Below are positions 34,927 to 45,518 of a DNA stretch of 64,000 bases, piece by piece. Origin of the DNA: an uncultured Verrucomicrobiae bacterium (lineage in GTDB: Bacteria > Verrucomicrobiota > Verrucomicrobiia > Limisphaerales > AAA164-E04); NCBI GenBank assembly GCA_943788245.1, contig CALSPN010000022.1, positions 124,001-188,000 on the forward strand, written 5' to 3'. Made by a program: the position numbers and the translations under genes. Under the pieces are notes generated by a model. That model was not told where the DNA came from and made no database searches. It saw only the letters and a program-made list of their open reading frames with translations. Numbering within the stretch: position 1 is the first letter of the stretch; every line of letters begins with the position of its first letter.

Positions 34927-36345
34927 ATGGATCATATCTGCTTACTTCAGTCATACCTTTGCGGGCGATTTTATATCTTGTGTTTGATTCATCTTATTTT
35001 TGCAGGTGTTTTTATGATTCAAGGCGATGTCAGGTCTCCCAATTTTATTATCCTGATGACTGATGATCAAAGCTGGGTCGGCACATCGTTGAAAATGAAT
35101 CCCGATGATGCGCGAACGCGGAGTGATTTTTTTCTGACGCCGAATGTCGAGCGCTTGGCTGAAACAGGCATGCGTTTTAATAGGGGGTACGCTCCCGCAC
35201 CTTATTGCTGTCCCACTCGACGAAGTTTGCTCATTGGTCAAACTCCGGCCCGTCACATCTATCAAAAGGATCAAAGGAATTGGACTACGCGCTATCGAGA
35301 ACAACTCAGCCTGCCGCAAATGTTGAAAAAGGCGGATCCTGATTATCGCACTGCTCATTTTGGAAAGTGGGATTTGCGCTTTGACCATGTAAGCCCCGAA
35401 GACATGGGGTATGACGTGAGTGACGGTGATACCGGTAATGAAACCGGGGGAGGCAAGGGGTCCGGTGGTCCAGCTGCCCAGAGGGATCCAAAGCAGATAT
35501 TCGGGATCACCCAAAGAACATGTGAATTCATGGAGCAACAGCAAAGGTCAGGGAATCCCTTTTTCGTACAGGTATCCCATTATGCCGTGCATCTGGACAT
35601 TTACTATCGTGACCAAACACTGGCAAAGGTTGAAAAATTGAAATCTGGTCAAAAACATTCGATGCCAGCATTTGCTGCGATGACCCGTGATGTGGATGAA
35701 GGAATTGGTATCCTGATGGAAAAAATCCATTCATTGGGTTTAGGGGATTCTACTTATATTTTCTTTCTCTCGGACAATGGTGGACGCAACACCTTGCCTG
35801 GAGAGTCCGCTAGAAACCTGCCCCGTAATTTCCCGCTTCGAGATGGAAAAGGGTCTGTCTATGAAGGGGGGATTCGAGTTCCTTTCATCATCAACGGACC
35901 TGGTGTTCAAGGTGGGGTCGTGAGTCATGTCCCAGTGACCGGATTGGATATTTTTCCGACGATGGCTGCCTTGGTTGGCTATCAACCCGAGCTGCCGAAA
36001 GCTCTGGATGGGGGGGATTTGACCTCGATCATGATGAATCGTGGAAAGGGGATCGTTTCTCGAGGTCAACCCTTTTTGTTTTTCCATCAAGCCGTAGCCC
36101 GTTCGCCTGAAACAGCACTGATAATGGGGGATTACAAACTGGTCAAAACCTGGAACAAAAATCAATTGGAACTGTTTAACATTTCCACAGATCTGGAGGA
36201 AGCAAAGGATCTCTCGGTTCGTTACGCCGGCAAGGTTGAGAAAATGCACTATTTGATGGTGAACTTTCTCGCCAATATCGATGCAGAGACTCGAAAGACC
36301 GGAACCAAAAGCGAAGTTTATGAAAATGCAAAGCCGAAGTTCTAA
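34927..36345 (+). CDS. Sulfatase (type I, formylglycine-dependent)
   Basis: 472 residues. A hydrophobic N-terminus (about 10-29) acts as signal peptide; ATG 35014 is a later alternative start. Sulfatase features: NFIILMTDDQSW (metal-binding Asp-Asp), PYCCPTRRSLLIGQTPAR with the C-x-P-x-R modification motif at about residues 94-98 (the Cys to be converted to formylglycine), HFGKWDL, and SDNGGRNTLPGE (second metal site). Substrates are sulfated polysaccharides or aryl sulfates. It lies among DUF1501/PSD1 genes, the usual setting in PVC bacteria. Confidence 0.92.
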   Translation: MDHICLLQSYLCGRFYILCLIHLIFAGVFMIQGDVRSPNFIILMTDDQSWVGTSLKMNPDDARTRSDFFLTPNVERLAETGMRFNRGYAPAPYCCPTRRSLLIGQTPARHIYQKDQRNWTTRYREQLSLPQMLKKADPDYRTAHFGKWDLRFDHVSPEDMGYDVSDGDTGNETGGGKGSGGPAAQRDPKQIFGITQRTCEFMEQQQRSGNPFFVQVSHYAVHLDIYYRDQTLAKVEKLKSGQKHSMPAFAAMTRDVDEGIGILMEKIHSLGLGDSTYIFFLSDNGGRNTLPGESARNLPRNFPLRDGKGSVYEGGIRVPFIINGPGVQGGVVSHVPVTGLDIFPTMAALVGYQPELPKALDGGDLTSIMMNRGKGIVSRGQPFLFFHQAVARSPETALIMGDYKLVKTWNKNQLELFNISTDLEEAKDLSVRYAGKVEKMHYLMVNFLANIDAETRKTGTKSEVYENAKPKF

Positions 36346-36384
36346 GGTTACAGAGATTCAGGTGTTAGCGGTTTCATCGTGAGT

Positions 36385-36407
36385 GGTAGCTTTTTGTCAG
36401 AGCTACC
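36385..36407. repeat. Perfect inverted repeat between convergent genes
   Basis: GGTAGCT (36385-36391) and AGCTACC (36401-36407) form a 7-bp stem with a nine-base loop between the sulfatase and fabD stops. No T-run follows on either strand, so it is not a standard terminator; it may stabilise the 3' end of one of the two transcripts. Confidence 0.45.
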
Positions 36408-36548
36408 GTGTTGCTTAGCCGGAACGCATTTGACTGGGAGTTTGAGGCAGATGTGCCTTCCGATGCCTTCAGGGACCTCCGACAGCAGTTCCCTGCATTA
36501 CCGTGTAACTCAGCTTGTCTGAATTGCAGCCTGAGGATTCCTTGATTT

Positions 36549-37403
36549 CTATGAAATTTGGCGGATGAGTCCCCTGAGGACTTTACCTGGACCCATTTCC
36601 TCAAAGGCCGGGTCAGATTGCTTTTTGAGGTATTGAATCGTTTCTACCCAGCGCACAGGCGATGTGATCTGCTGAGCGAGCAGCTCGGCAACGCCATCCC
36701 CAGGATAAGGAGCGGCTTCGACATTGGAAATAACCGGGATCGTCGGTGAATCAAAGGTGAACGATTCCAGGAACGTTTCAAATTCTTTGCGAGCGGGTTC
36801 CATGAAAGGAGAATGAAAAGCACCGCTCACATTCAGCGGGATATAACGTTTTGCTCCAGCTGATTCAAAGGCTGATTTGATCCCCAAAATGCCTTCTTTG
36901 CTGCCCGTCAAAACCGTTTGTTGCGGGGCGTTCAGGTTGGCAACGCTTACTTCTTTGCTACCGCTGTTTTGAATGACTTCCCGGATTTGTTTGATGTTCA
37001 TTCCCAAAACAGCCGCCATGCCGCCCCCCTTGGCTTCAGCCATGAGAGCTCCACGTTTTTGAACCAGTGTGAGACCGGTCTCAAAATCAAATACTCCCGC
37101 CGCTAACAAAGCGTTATACTCACCCAAACTATGTCCAGCCACAAAATCAGCCTGGCGCTTGGTATCTTGTTTGTTTTTCAGGTAAGTCAATGCATTGACG
37201 GTGTAAAGCGCGGGTTGCGTGAACTGCGTCAGATTCAATTGCTCATCACTATCTTCAAGGCAAAGTGACTGGACAGAATACCCCAACACCTTATTCGCTG
37301 CAGCCGTGATGTCCGGAAATTGCTCAAACAAACCTTCTCCCATTCCTTTCTTTTGGGAACCTTGGCCAGGGAAAACGTGCATTAAAGTCGAAGTCTCGCT
37401 CAT
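36549..37403 (-). CDS. fabD: Malonyl-CoA:ACP transacylase FabD
   Basis: 284 residues. Starts with MHVFPGQGSQKKGMGEGLF (oxyanion hole GQGSQ), active-site GHSLGE with Ser near residue 92, an Arg in LVQKRGALM near 118, and NVSGAFHSPFM with the catalytic His near 200. FabD loads malonyl groups onto acyl carrier protein for fatty-acid synthesis in the cytoplasm. No other fab gene is adjacent. It is 4 bp downstream of the DUF1501 gene on the same strand and probably cotranscribed with it. Confidence 0.93.
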   Translation of the reverse strand: MSETSTLMHVFPGQGSQKKGMGEGLFEQFPDITAAANKVLGYSVQSLCLEDSDEQLNLTQFTQPALYTVNALTYLKNKQDTKRQADFVAGHSLGEYNALLAAGVFDFETGLTLVQKRGALMAEAKGGGMAAVLGMNIKQIREVIQNSGSKEVSVANLNAPQQTVLTGSKEGILGIKSAFESAGAKRYIPLNVSGAFHSPFMEPARKEFETFLESFTFDSPTIPVISNVEAAPYPGDGVAELLAQQITSPVRWVETIQYLKKQSDPAFEEMGPGKVLRGLIRQIS

Positions 37404-37407
37404 GCTT

Positions 37408-38805
37408 TTACCCTATAATTTCCTGAATCACCTGTCCACCAAACTGACTCAGTTGTTTGAATCTTCCTGCGTGATAGTAGGTTAATTTATTGTCATTCAA
37501 ACCTAGAAGATGAAGCAAGGTGACATGTATGTCCCTGATATGATGGACATTCTCGACGGCTTCTGCGCCGATTTCATCGGTGGCCCCTATGGTGTGACCT
37601 CCCTTGGTTCCACCTCCGGCAAACCACATGGCCATGGCCTTTGCATTGTGATCACGGCCATAGGATTTTCCGCCGCCTCGAATGCCGTTATCGGGCGTCC
37701 GTCCAAATTCACCACAGAAAAAGACAAGCGTTTCGTCCAGTAGACCTCGATTTTTCAGATCCTTCAGCAGGGCTGCAATGGGGCGATCCACCGAATGAAT
37801 GAGGTTGCCATGTGCTCTCTCAATATAATCGTGGCTATCCCAGTTACCTGCATAGGCCTGAACGAATCGAACACCTTTTTCAACAAGCCTTCGAGCCAGA
37901 AGGCATTTTCGGCCGAAGGAATCTGTGTTGGCCTGGCCGATCCCATACATTTCCAATGTGCGCTGGTTTTCTCCCTTCAGGTCCAGGACCTCAGGTACCT
38001 CTGACTGCATGCGGAATGCCAGTTCATATGATTCCATGCGAGCTTCGAGTTCACTTCGAGCGGATCTTTGCTCAAGATGCTTTTGGTTGAGTTTGCCCAA
38101 TAAATCAAGATTGGTTCTCTGACGTTGTTGGGATACCCCTGCCGGTGGATTTAAATCAAGAATAGGGCTTCCTTTTGCCCTGAAAGGTGTGCCTTGGAAT
38201 TGTGCAGGAAGGAATCCATTCGACCAATTGGCAGGTCCGCCTTGTGGGTAACTGGCTCTGGGAAGCACAACAAATCCAGGTAAGTTCTGGTTTAATGATC
38301 CTAGCCCATATGTCATCCACGCACCAATGGCCGGATCTCCGCCGAACCGGTTCCCCGTGTTGACATGAAAGCATGCCGTTGGATGGTTGACCGATTCCAC
38401 TTGTGCACCACGAAAAAAGCACATGTCATCCACACAATCTTTCAGGTGTGTCCACTGACAACAAATATCAGATCCATTTTGTCCTGCCTTTATGAACTCG
38501 AACGGGCTTTTTACAAAGTAACGTTTACCCGATGACATGGCGCTTTCCATCTCGCCCGAACGAGAGAACTCCTGCAGGTGTCGTTTGGTTAATTCGGGTT
38601 TTGGATCAAAGGTATCTATATGAGAAGGCCCCCCTTCCATCATCAAAAAAATGCATCGTTTGGCTCGAGTCCTATGATGAGGTGTGCCTGTTGGCGAGTC
38701 CAAGCCTTCCAGCATGGATGTGAAAGCTACCGATCCAAGTCCGGCACCCAATCCGTAAAGGAATTCCCGACGGTTTGGTTGAGTGATGATGCGAGTATCT
38801 TTCAT
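37408..38805 (-). CDS. DUF1501 protein with twin-arginine signal (second copy)
   Basis: 465 residues. N-terminal NRREFLYGLGAGLGSVAFTS is a twin-arginine type signal. Domain landmarks match the other DUF1501 gene: KRCIFLMMEGGPSHIDTFDPKP, GAWMTYGLGSLNQNLPGFV, RRLVEKGVRFVQAY, DETLVFFCGEFGRTPDNG and GRDHNAKAMAMWFAGGG. Exported folded protein, probably a hydrolase-fold partner of the PSD1 protein encoded 36 bp upstream. Not identical to the first copy, so an old duplication rather than a repeat. Confidence 0.93.
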   Translation of the reverse strand: MKDTRIITQPNRREFLYGLGAGLGSVAFTSMLEGLDSPTGTPHHRTRAKRCIFLMMEGGPSHIDTFDPKPELTKRHLQEFSRSGEMESAMSSGKRYFVKSPFEFIKAGQNGSDICCQWTHLKDCVDDMCFFRGAQVESVNHPTACFHVNTGNRFGGDPAIGAWMTYGLGSLNQNLPGFVVLPRASYPQGGPANWSNGFLPAQFQGTPFRAKGSPILDLNPPAGVSQQRQRTNLDLLGKLNQKHLEQRSARSELEARMESYELAFRMQSEVPEVLDLKGENQRTLEMYGIGQANTDSFGRKCLLARRLVEKGVRFVQAYAGNWDSHDYIERAHGNLIHSVDRPIAALLKDLKNRGLLDETLVFFCGEFGRTPDNGIRGGGKSYGRDHNAKAMAMWFAGGGTKGGHTIGATDEIGAEAVENVHHIRDIHVTLLHLLGLNDNKLTYYHAGRFKQLSQFGGQVIQEIIG

Positions 38806-38841
38806 GGAAGGGGTAATGTGTAAGTTTTCACATGAAGGTGA

Positions 38842-41514
38842 CTAATCAAGATAGGCAAACTCATTGAGGTTGAAAAGCACCAGACAGACTTGCGCGAGCC
38901 CCCGGGTGCGTGCGTTTGTTTGGGCGGGTTGAAGATCAGGTATGTAGTTTTTATAGGCTGGCATGATTTCAATGAAGTCATAGGGCTGTCCTGTTTTTTC
39001 CGCCATGACCGTCCGCTGGATTTCAGTTGGGAAATCGGGTTTTGCGTATAGCTTTTCTTTCTCTTCGCTCGTTGCATCTTTCCAGTGTGTGAGGCAGATA
39101 TCGACTTCATCTGGTAAAGGTGAGCGACCTAGAGCCAGTGAAAATGCACGCCGGATAATCGCTTCAGGATTCTTTTTTTCCCGGAGTAATCTAGCGGCAA
39201 ATGCCAAGGCGCGGTCGTGTATTTCCGCTGCATTGAACAAAGTCAATGCCTGGGGAGCGACTGTCGAGGTCGCGCGTAACTCACAGGATTTATCTGGACC
39301 GGGTTGGTTGAAGGTTTCCAAAAATGGATCACGCAGGCCCCGTAATTTTTCTGCATAGACGCTGCGACGGTTCCGAAGCGAGGGAAGGGGGTCTGGTTCA
39401 TATACCGATGCTGTCCCTCCCATGATCTGGCGAGGCTGGATGGCGACTTCCTGATTGAGGTCTGGACGACAGGGGATACCTCCAACTCGACGGTTGAGCT
39501 CCCCGCTTGCACTCAACATGGAGTCACGTAGTTCTTCGGCAGTGAGCCTTCTGGGCGTGAATGCCGCGTAAAGTTGCCCTTTAGGATCTTTTGAAACCAT
39601 TCGTTCCGGTGATGGGTGGCGGGTGCTTCGTCGATAAGCAGACGAGCTAAGAATGAGTTCGTTGAGTTTTTTTACTGACCGATCATGCTTCAAGAACCAG
39701 TCTGCAAGGAAATCAAGCAGAGCAGGGTGGGATGGTAAACTGCCTGTGGCTCCAAAGTTATTTGGATTGCCAGCAATGCCCCTGCCAAAATGCCAGGACC
39801 ATACGCGGTTGACCATGACTCGTGCGGTTAAAGGGTTTTGCGGATTGGTGATCCAGTCTGCAAGTGCTTTTCTTCTTTTTCCGCGGGACTCTGGGAATTT
39901 CGATGGTTTCATTTTCCCGAGGAATGCCGCAACACTCAAGGCGCCTGGGGCAACAGGCTCACTCTCCGCAAACACGTTGCCTCCTGTCAGAATGGTGTCC
40001 TTTTTGATGTAACCTTTGGCCCAGGGATCTTTGGGTGGACGAATGCGGCTGCTGACATTATTGCGTTCAATCGTCTTTCCCGTATGCACTGAGAATGCGA
40101 TGGGAAGGACTTTTTCCAGTTCCCACTGATGTCTGGAAATATTTTTATTCATGCGAGCCAAGGAGGCCTCATCACCTGGGTCTAGACCATTGTCCCCGAC
40201 TTTGGCATCCCCAGTTTCTTGTTGGCGGTTCTGGTTGACCTGGTTCTGGAGTTCTTTGTGCTGTCTCTGATAGGCTTGTATCTTTGCCTTTGTCCACTCC
40301 TGTGAAGTGTTGAAACCTTCACGGTTTTCAGTTTCCAGGAAAGGAGCATCCCTATCCGCAAATTGAGTAGTGGAGAACACCGCCATCATGCGGTAATAAT
40401 CGCGTGTCGGTATCGGGTCAAATTTGTGATCGTGGCATTTGGCGCATTGAAGTGGTTGGCCAAGGAACGTTTGGCCGACGGAATCTGTTACATCATCCAA
40501 CCACTGTTGGCGTGTGATTTTAAAGACGCTCATGCCCGTCTGTTCCCAAGGTCCCATACGTAAAAATCCCGTGGCAATGAGCTTTTCTGGATCTGCGGCA
40601 TCGATTTCATCCCCGGCAATTTGCTCGCGTACAAAATGGTCATAAGGTTTGTCTTCATTGAAAGCTCGAATCACATAATCTCGGTAACGCCAGGCGTTTG
40701 GGCGGGAATAGTCGTTTGCAAAACCAGCTGAATCCGCGTAGCGCACGACATCCAGCCATTGCCTCCCGAAATGCTCGCCATAGTGATTCGATTGCATTAA
40801 TTGACGGGCATATTCAAGGACGGCTTGAGTCGATCCATTCTTTTGGTTGCGTGAAAGTTGTTGAACAGATTTGGGTTCAGGGGGGAGCCCGGTAAGCCCA
40901 TAACTCAGGCGACGTGCCAGCTCTCTTGATCTTGCTTCCGGGGCAGGGGAGAGTCCGGCAGTTTTCAGTTTTTGGTCAATAAACCAATCGACCGGATGGA
41001 CTCCTTCTGGCGGTGATTTTACTGTGAGCGGACGATACGACCAAAGGTGTTCCGGGCTGTATCTGCGATTTGTCCATTCATCGTCGAGTCCTCCAGAGGT
41101 TGGGGCTTTGACGCCTTCGGCAAATTGGTTTTGAATCACCGTGATACTTGCTTCATCCGGCCAGGGTGCTCCCGCGTTGATCCAATCCCGTATCCACAAG
41201 CTCTGTTGTTGTGAAAGTTTGTCGGCTTCTTTGGGAGGCATTTCATAGTCCTCGATAACACGCGTGGTTAACTGAAAGAGAATGCTTTCCTCACCTTTTC
41301 GCGGAATCAAAACGTCCTCACCATAGCTCTCTCCACCTTTCAGAGTGGATGCCCTGGAGAGCATGTTGAAACCCCCTTTTACTTTTTCAGGGTCTGAGCC
41401 ATGGCAAGCAATGCATTTTTCAGCAAATAGTGGCTTTACTTTGAGAGCAAAGAGTCTTTCTCCTTCGCTATGTTCGGCTGAAAAAAGAGCAAGAGAACTG
41501 ATAAAAAACATCAT
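38842..41514 (-). CDS. PSD1 family protein (cytochrome-like, DUF1549/DUF1553), second copy
   Basis: 890 residues from ATG 41514, which begins a signal peptide (MMFFISSLALFSA); the frame is open to an ATG at 41637 that would give 931 residues with an odd N-terminus. Heme-binding CIACHG lies at about residue 37, DUF1549 at about 180-400 (VDWFIDQKLKTAGL, LTGLPPEP, CAKCHDHKFDPI) and DUF1553 at about 590-860 (NPLTARVMVNRVWSWHFGRG, LADWFLKHDRSVKKLNEL, APQALTLFNAAEI). Same role as the first copy. It heads a transcript with DUF1501 and fabD. Confidence 0.93.
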   Translation of the reverse strand: MMFFISSLALFSAEHSEGERLFALKVKPLFAEKCIACHGSDPEKVKGGFNMLSRASTLKGGESYGEDVLIPRKGEESILFQLTTRVIEDYEMPPKEADKLSQQQSLWIRDWINAGAPWPDEASITVIQNQFAEGVKAPTSGGLDDEWTNRRYSPEHLWSYRPLTVKSPPEGVHPVDWFIDQKLKTAGLSPAPEARSRELARRLSYGLTGLPPEPKSVQQLSRNQKNGSTQAVLEYARQLMQSNHYGEHFGRQWLDVVRYADSAGFANDYSRPNAWRYRDYVIRAFNEDKPYDHFVREQIAGDEIDAADPEKLIATGFLRMGPWEQTGMSVFKITRQQWLDDVTDSVGQTFLGQPLQCAKCHDHKFDPIPTRDYYRMMAVFSTTQFADRDAPFLETENREGFNTSQEWTKAKIQAYQRQHKELQNQVNQNRQQETGDAKVGDNGLDPGDEASLARMNKNISRHQWELEKVLPIAFSVHTGKTIERNNVSSRIRPPKDPWAKGYIKKDTILTGGNVFAESEPVAPGALSVAAFLGKMKPSKFPESRGKRRKALADWITNPQNPLTARVMVNRVWSWHFGRGIAGNPNNFGATGSLPSHPALLDFLADWFLKHDRSVKKLNELILSSSAYRRSTRHPSPERMVSKDPKGQLYAAFTPRRLTAEELRDSMLSASGELNRRVGGIPCRPDLNQEVAIQPRQIMGGTASVYEPDPLPSLRNRRSVYAEKLRGLRDPFLETFNQPGPDKSCELRATSTVAPQALTLFNAAEIHDRALAFAARLLREKKNPEAIIRRAFSLALGRSPLPDEVDICLTHWKDATSEEKEKLYAKPDFPTEIQRTVMAEKTGQPYDFIEIMPAYKNYIPDLQPAQTNARTRGLAQVCLVLFNLNEFAYLD

Positions 41515-41806
41515 CCGGAAAACGACGCTTAGGGATGCAAAATGAAGAGCTGAAAGCGCAGGAAATATCTTTTGAATTGTGATATGTCTACTTGGATTCA
41601 CTATTGCAGATATGATAGTTTGTCTGCCGGTCGTCATTGTTTTTTATGATCGTATACAAGAATTGAACAGGAAACAAGTTAGATCGGATCGCATACGATC
41701 AGGTTCATGCGTTTAGGAAAGATACTTGGCTGTTGAGTGTTCCCGCTGGATTCTTTTGTGAGCATAGCAAGTGGCATGCAAGTCGTGTGTGCATCATTAC
41801 CGATCC

Positions 41807-42142
41807 TCAAATCCCCCGCCTTTGTGATCGAGGCATGTTTTCCATATCTTCTGCGGCAAAATAAATCGACTCTGTCAGCAGTTGTCCGAGATCAAAGGGT
41901 TTGTAAAGGCAGTCAGTAGCGGCTTTCCGCACCCTCGCCACTTGGTCTTCTGCCTCAATCAATGCCGTGAGAAGCAGTATGGAGTTATTGAACGACATCA
42001 AGTCTACATGAGACCTTCTACGAGTGAAATCCCCGTCATTAAACATACGTGTAGTGGGGTCCATTCCGAAAAGGGGTGTTTTTAATATCAAAGCCGGAAA
42101 CGCCCCTGTCGCCCTCACAGGATACAGGGAGCATAGAGCCAT
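41807..42142 (-). pseudogene. Remnant of a response-regulator receiver domain
   Basis: A 111-codon frame whose second half reads ILLLTALIEAEDQVARVRKAATDCLYKPFDLGQLL. This is the beta4-to-alpha5 part of a receiver domain: the conserved T of TA, the R/A helix, and K-P-F-D with the conserved Lys. The first half, where the phosphorylated Asp and the acidic pair should be, is not recognisable, and the protein stops shortly after. It looks like a decayed receiver fragment. It is about 7.4 kb from the orphan histidine kinase at 32.3-34.4 kb and could be the remains of a partner, but this is inference. Confidence 0.45.
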
Positions 42143-42288
42143 TTGTTATCTTCCATCGTGCAGAGGCTTGTGAGTGTGAAGCTTTTCAGGCTTTCGTATC
42201 TCCCTTCACTCAAAGGTCATCCTTGGAGGAATGACATGATGTTTAACCAGGCTTGTATCGAGGAAGTAACCCTGATTGAATAAGGAGC

Positions 42289-43101
42289 ATGCAAAACACG
42301 CCTTTTTCTATGCATCGGATGCAGGTCAGTATGTCGCTCAGCCTTACGGTTCTTTTTCTTCAATTACCTTTCATGCTCGCCGAGGAAGGCTGGATTCAGT
42401 TATTCAACGGGAAGGACCTTGAGGGTTGGGTTCCCAAGATTCGCTATCACAAACTCGGTGAAAATTATGGGAATACATTCCGCGTCGAAGATGGGGTATT
42501 GAAAGTGGGATATGATCCGCAGGCGTATCCCGAGTTCAAAGAGACTTTTGGGCATTTATTTTATAACACACCTTACAGTCATTATGTCCTTCGTGCTGAG
42601 TATCGATTTGTGGGGCAACAGGTGAAAGGTGGTCCAGGCTGGGCGATCCGGAATAGCGGATTGATGTTGCATGGTGAACTGCCTGAAACGATGGATGTAG
42701 ATCAGGATTTTCCAGCTTCAATCGAAGTGCAGCTTCTCGGAGGCGATGGGGAAAATAAGCGTACGACTGCCAACATCTGCACTCCAGGCACACACATTGC
42801 ATTGGATGGTCGATTGACGAAAAGGCATTGCACCAACTCTAGTTCAAAGACCTATCATGGGGAGCAATGGGTGATTGTTGAGGTGGAAGTTCGTGGGCAT
42901 GAATCTTTGAAATGCACCATGGAAGGAGAAACGGTTTTTGAGCTGACGCATCCCGTCCTGGATAATGGAGATGCTCACTCCAAAACCCTGATTGATGCCA
43001 ATGGCGGTGATATCCGTATTTCGGGAGGAAGCATATCCCTGCAGTCGGAGAGTCATCCGGTGGAATATCGCAAGCTGGAAATCAAACTTCTGAAGGATTG
43101 A
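42289..43101 (+). CDS. DUF1080 (3-keto-disaccharide hydrolase-like) secreted protein
   Basis: 270 residues with a signal peptide (hydrophobic LSLTVLFLQLPFMLAEE). The DUF1080 lectin-like jelly roll opens with WIQLFNGKDLEGWVP and contains YVLRAEYRF, GGPGWAIRNSGLMLHG and VEVEVRGHESLKCTMEGE. Members hydrolyse 3-keto-glycosides or bind polysaccharide. An AAGGAG lies only two bases before the ATG, an unusually tight spacing; later in-frame ATGs at 42310 and 42319 are possible starts. Follows the DUF1501/PSD1 cluster, divergent from it. Confidence 0.88.
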   Translation: MQNTPFSMHRMQVSMSLSLTVLFLQLPFMLAEEGWIQLFNGKDLEGWVPKIRYHKLGENYGNTFRVEDGVLKVGYDPQAYPEFKETFGHLFYNTPYSHYVLRAEYRFVGQQVKGGPGWAIRNSGLMLHGELPETMDVDQDFPASIEVQLLGGDGENKRTTANICTPGTHIALDGRLTKRHCTNSSSKTYHGEQWVIVEVEVRGHESLKCTMEGETVFELTHPVLDNGDAHSKTLIDANGGDIRISGGSISLQSESHPVEYRKLEIKLLKD

Positions 43102-43227
43102 AGACACATGAAGTGATTCTTTGCGGACGAACTCCATGAGCTTCGAGATCAAACAAAGAACCACACTCTCGAAATGATGTGGTTTACCGGTTAGTACGTT
43201 GCGCAATTTCGACCAAACAAAAAATTA

Positions 43228-45516
43228 ATGAAATCCACTGAATCGAATCCACAACCGTCCTCCGTTTTACCTTTTCAAATTCTTCTGGGTACTATGGTGG
43301 TGACTACATGTACCCTGTTTCTCGGTTTTCATTTTATGAAAAAAGCTAATGCCGAGGCAGCTGCCCCGGAAAACTCAATGAATCATACCAACCGATTGGC
43401 CAACGAAAAATCACCATACTTGTTGCAGCATGCTCACAATCCTGTGGACTGGTATTCCTGGGGGGAGGAAGCCTTTGAGAAAGCCAGGTCCGAGAACAAA
43501 ATGATCTTTCTTTCCATCGGTTATTCCACCTGCCACTGGTGTCATGTGATGGCGCATGAGTCCTTTGAGAATGAGGAGATTGCAAAGGTCATGAACGAGT
43601 ATTTTGTCTGTGTGAAACTTGATCGTGAAGAGCGTCCGGATGTCGACAAGATATACATGACTTTTGTTCAGGCAACGACTGGGAGCGGCGGTTGGCCCAT
43701 GAGTGTTTGGTTGACTCCGGACCTCAAACCTGTGGTGGGGGGAACGTATTTTCCGCCGGAAAGTAAGTTTGGTCGGCCCGGATTTCCAGATATTTGCAAA
43801 CAGATTGGGGATGCCTGGAAGAATGACCGTCAACGTCTGATCGATAGTGGAAACGACGTGGTTGAAAAATTGCGCGAAGTGTTCGCGAGCAAACCAAGTT
43901 CAGGGCAGAAACTCGATCATTCAGTGCTCGAAAAAGCTTATGCCCGCATTGCTTCTCAGTATGATGAAGAAAACAAAGGTTTTGGAGCCGCGCCCAAATT
44001 CCCGAGACCCGTTACTTTTAATTTCCTGCTTCGTCACATGTATCGAAAGGGGAAAACCTCTCCCGAAGGAGCCGAAGCATTGTCGATGACCTTGGAGACT
44101 TTGGATGTCATGGCCAAAGGAGGAATTCGAGACCACCTTGGGGGTGGTTTTCACCGCTACGCAGTCGATCAGCATTGGCATGTGCCTCACTTTGAAAAAA
44201 TGCTTTATGACCAGGCCCAACTGGCAATCAGCTACCTGGAAGCATTTCAGATTACCCGAAAGGAACGTTATGCTGACGTAGCGAGTTCTATCCTAGATTA
44301 CGTCCTGTCTGATATGACTTCGCCTGATGGAGGTTTTTATTCAGCAGAAGATGCTGACAGTGTGATCGAAGAGGGTAAACCTGATCATGCAGAGGGCGCT
44401 TTTTATGTTTGGGAATATGATGAAGTCAACAGCCTCCTCGGTGAAGAGAAAGCTGCATGGTTCAATGCCATGTACGGCGTGGTAAAGGGTGGCAATGCGC
44501 CAGTGGGAAGCGATCCTCACGAAGAGTTCAAAAATAAAAATATCCTGATACAGCGCATGGATGCCGCTGGCGTTGCGGACAAATTCAAGGTAAGTACGCA
44601 AGCAGTTGAAAAGGCCATGAGCGATGCCCGGCAAAGGCTGAAAACGGCGCGCGACAAGCGGCCTCGCCCTCATCTCGATGACAAAATCATCACTGCATGG
44701 AATGGGCTCATGATTTCTGCGTTCGCCAAGGCAGGTCAGATCCTTCCCGATGGAGAAAAATACCGTCAAGCTGCCATGAAAGCGACATCCTTCATACGCG
44801 ATCACATGTATGACAGCTCCAACCAAACTTTATACCGAATTTATCGCGGTGAGCGCTCAGGCATTGAGGGTTTTCTGGACGATCACGCCTTTTTGATCAA
44901 CGGTCTCCTCGACTTGTATGAAACGACATTTGACATTCGATGGGTTGAATGGGCAGCGGAACTTCAAGAGCGACAGGATGCACTTTTCTGGGATAGCGAT
45001 CACGGTGGTTATTTTGCAACGGAAGCTGGAAGCAAGAATATCCTGTTGAGGATGAAAGATGATTATGACGGTGCGGAGCCCTCCGCCAATTCGATCGCTA
45101 TCATGAATCTTTTGAGGCTGAATCACATGCTTGGAAATGCGCAGACTTTGAAAAAAGCCCAATCCTCTCTGGATTCTTTTTCAGTCAACTTGAGCAATCA
45201 ACCATCGGGCATGCCACAAATGTTGGTGGCTTTAGATCACTTTCTCCATCCAACGCGTCAGATTGTTTTTGCGGCGGATCCCGCATCGTCACTGTTGATC
45301 GAAATGAAACGTCGACTCAATGAGATCTTTATTCCCGGCAAAGTGGTCTTACTTGCAGACGGTAAGGAGGGACAGCAATTTCTTTCCACCCATTTGGCAT
45401 TCATTCAATCGGTATCCAGATTGGACAACAAAGCGACTGCATATATCTGCGAGGATTATGTATGCCAGCGTCCCGTCAACACGCTGGATGCTTTCGTTAG
45501 CCGTTTGCGACCCTGA
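43228..45516 (+). CDS. DUF255/YyaL-type thioredoxin-domain protein
   Basis: 762 residues. N-terminal membrane anchor (about 17-38), then the DUF255 thioredoxin-like domain starting [21 protein letters not shown] with the redox pair C-H-W-C near residues 102-105 in [16 protein letters not shown], and a long (alpha/alpha)6-barrel-like C-terminal part ([35 protein letters not shown]). Homologues are YyaL and human SPATA20; their role is unsettled, with suggestions of redox-linked or sugar-isomerase-like activity. Two bases separate it from xseA, so the two are probably cotranscribed. Confidence 0.92.
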   Translation: MKSTESNPQPSSVLPFQILLGTMVVTTCTLFLGFHFMKKANAEAAAPENSMNHTNRLANEKSPYLLQHAHNPVDWYSWGEEAFEKARSENKMIFLSIGYSTCHWCHVMAHESFENEEIAKVMNEYFVCVKLDREERPDVDKIYMTFVQATTGSGGWPMSVWLTPDLKPVVGGTYFPPESKFGRPGFPDICKQIGDAWKNDRQRLIDSGNDVVEKLREVFASKPSSGQKLDHSVLEKAYARIASQYDEENKGFGAAPKFPRPVTFNFLLRHMYRKGKTSPEGAEALSMTLETLDVMAKGGIRDHLGGGFHRYAVDQHWHVPHFEKMLYDQAQLAISYLEAFQITRKERYADVASSILDYVLSDMTSPDGGFYSAEDADSVIEEGKPDHAEGAFYVWEYDEVNSLLGEEKAAWFNAMYGVVKGGNAPVGSDPHEEFKNKNILIQRMDAAGVADKFKVSTQAVEKAMSDARQRLKTARDKRPRPHLDDKIITAWNGLMISAFAKAGQILPDGEKYRQAAMKATSFIRDHMYDSSNQTLYRIYRGERSGIEGFLDDHAFLINGLLDLYETTFDIRWVEWAAELQERQDALFWDSDHGGYFATEAGSKNILLRMKDDYDGAEPSANSIAIMNLLRLNHMLGNAQTLKKAQSSLDSFSVNLSNQPSGMPQMLVALDHFLHPTRQIVFAADPASSLLIEMKRRLNEIFIPGKVVLLADGKEGQQFLSTHLAFIQSVSRLDNKATAYICEDYVCQRPVNTLDAFVSRLRP

Positions 45517-45518
45517 TC

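Noticed and set aside
35740-36249. 169-codon minus-strand frame opposite the sulfatase
   Set aside because: Shadow of the sulfatase reading frame.
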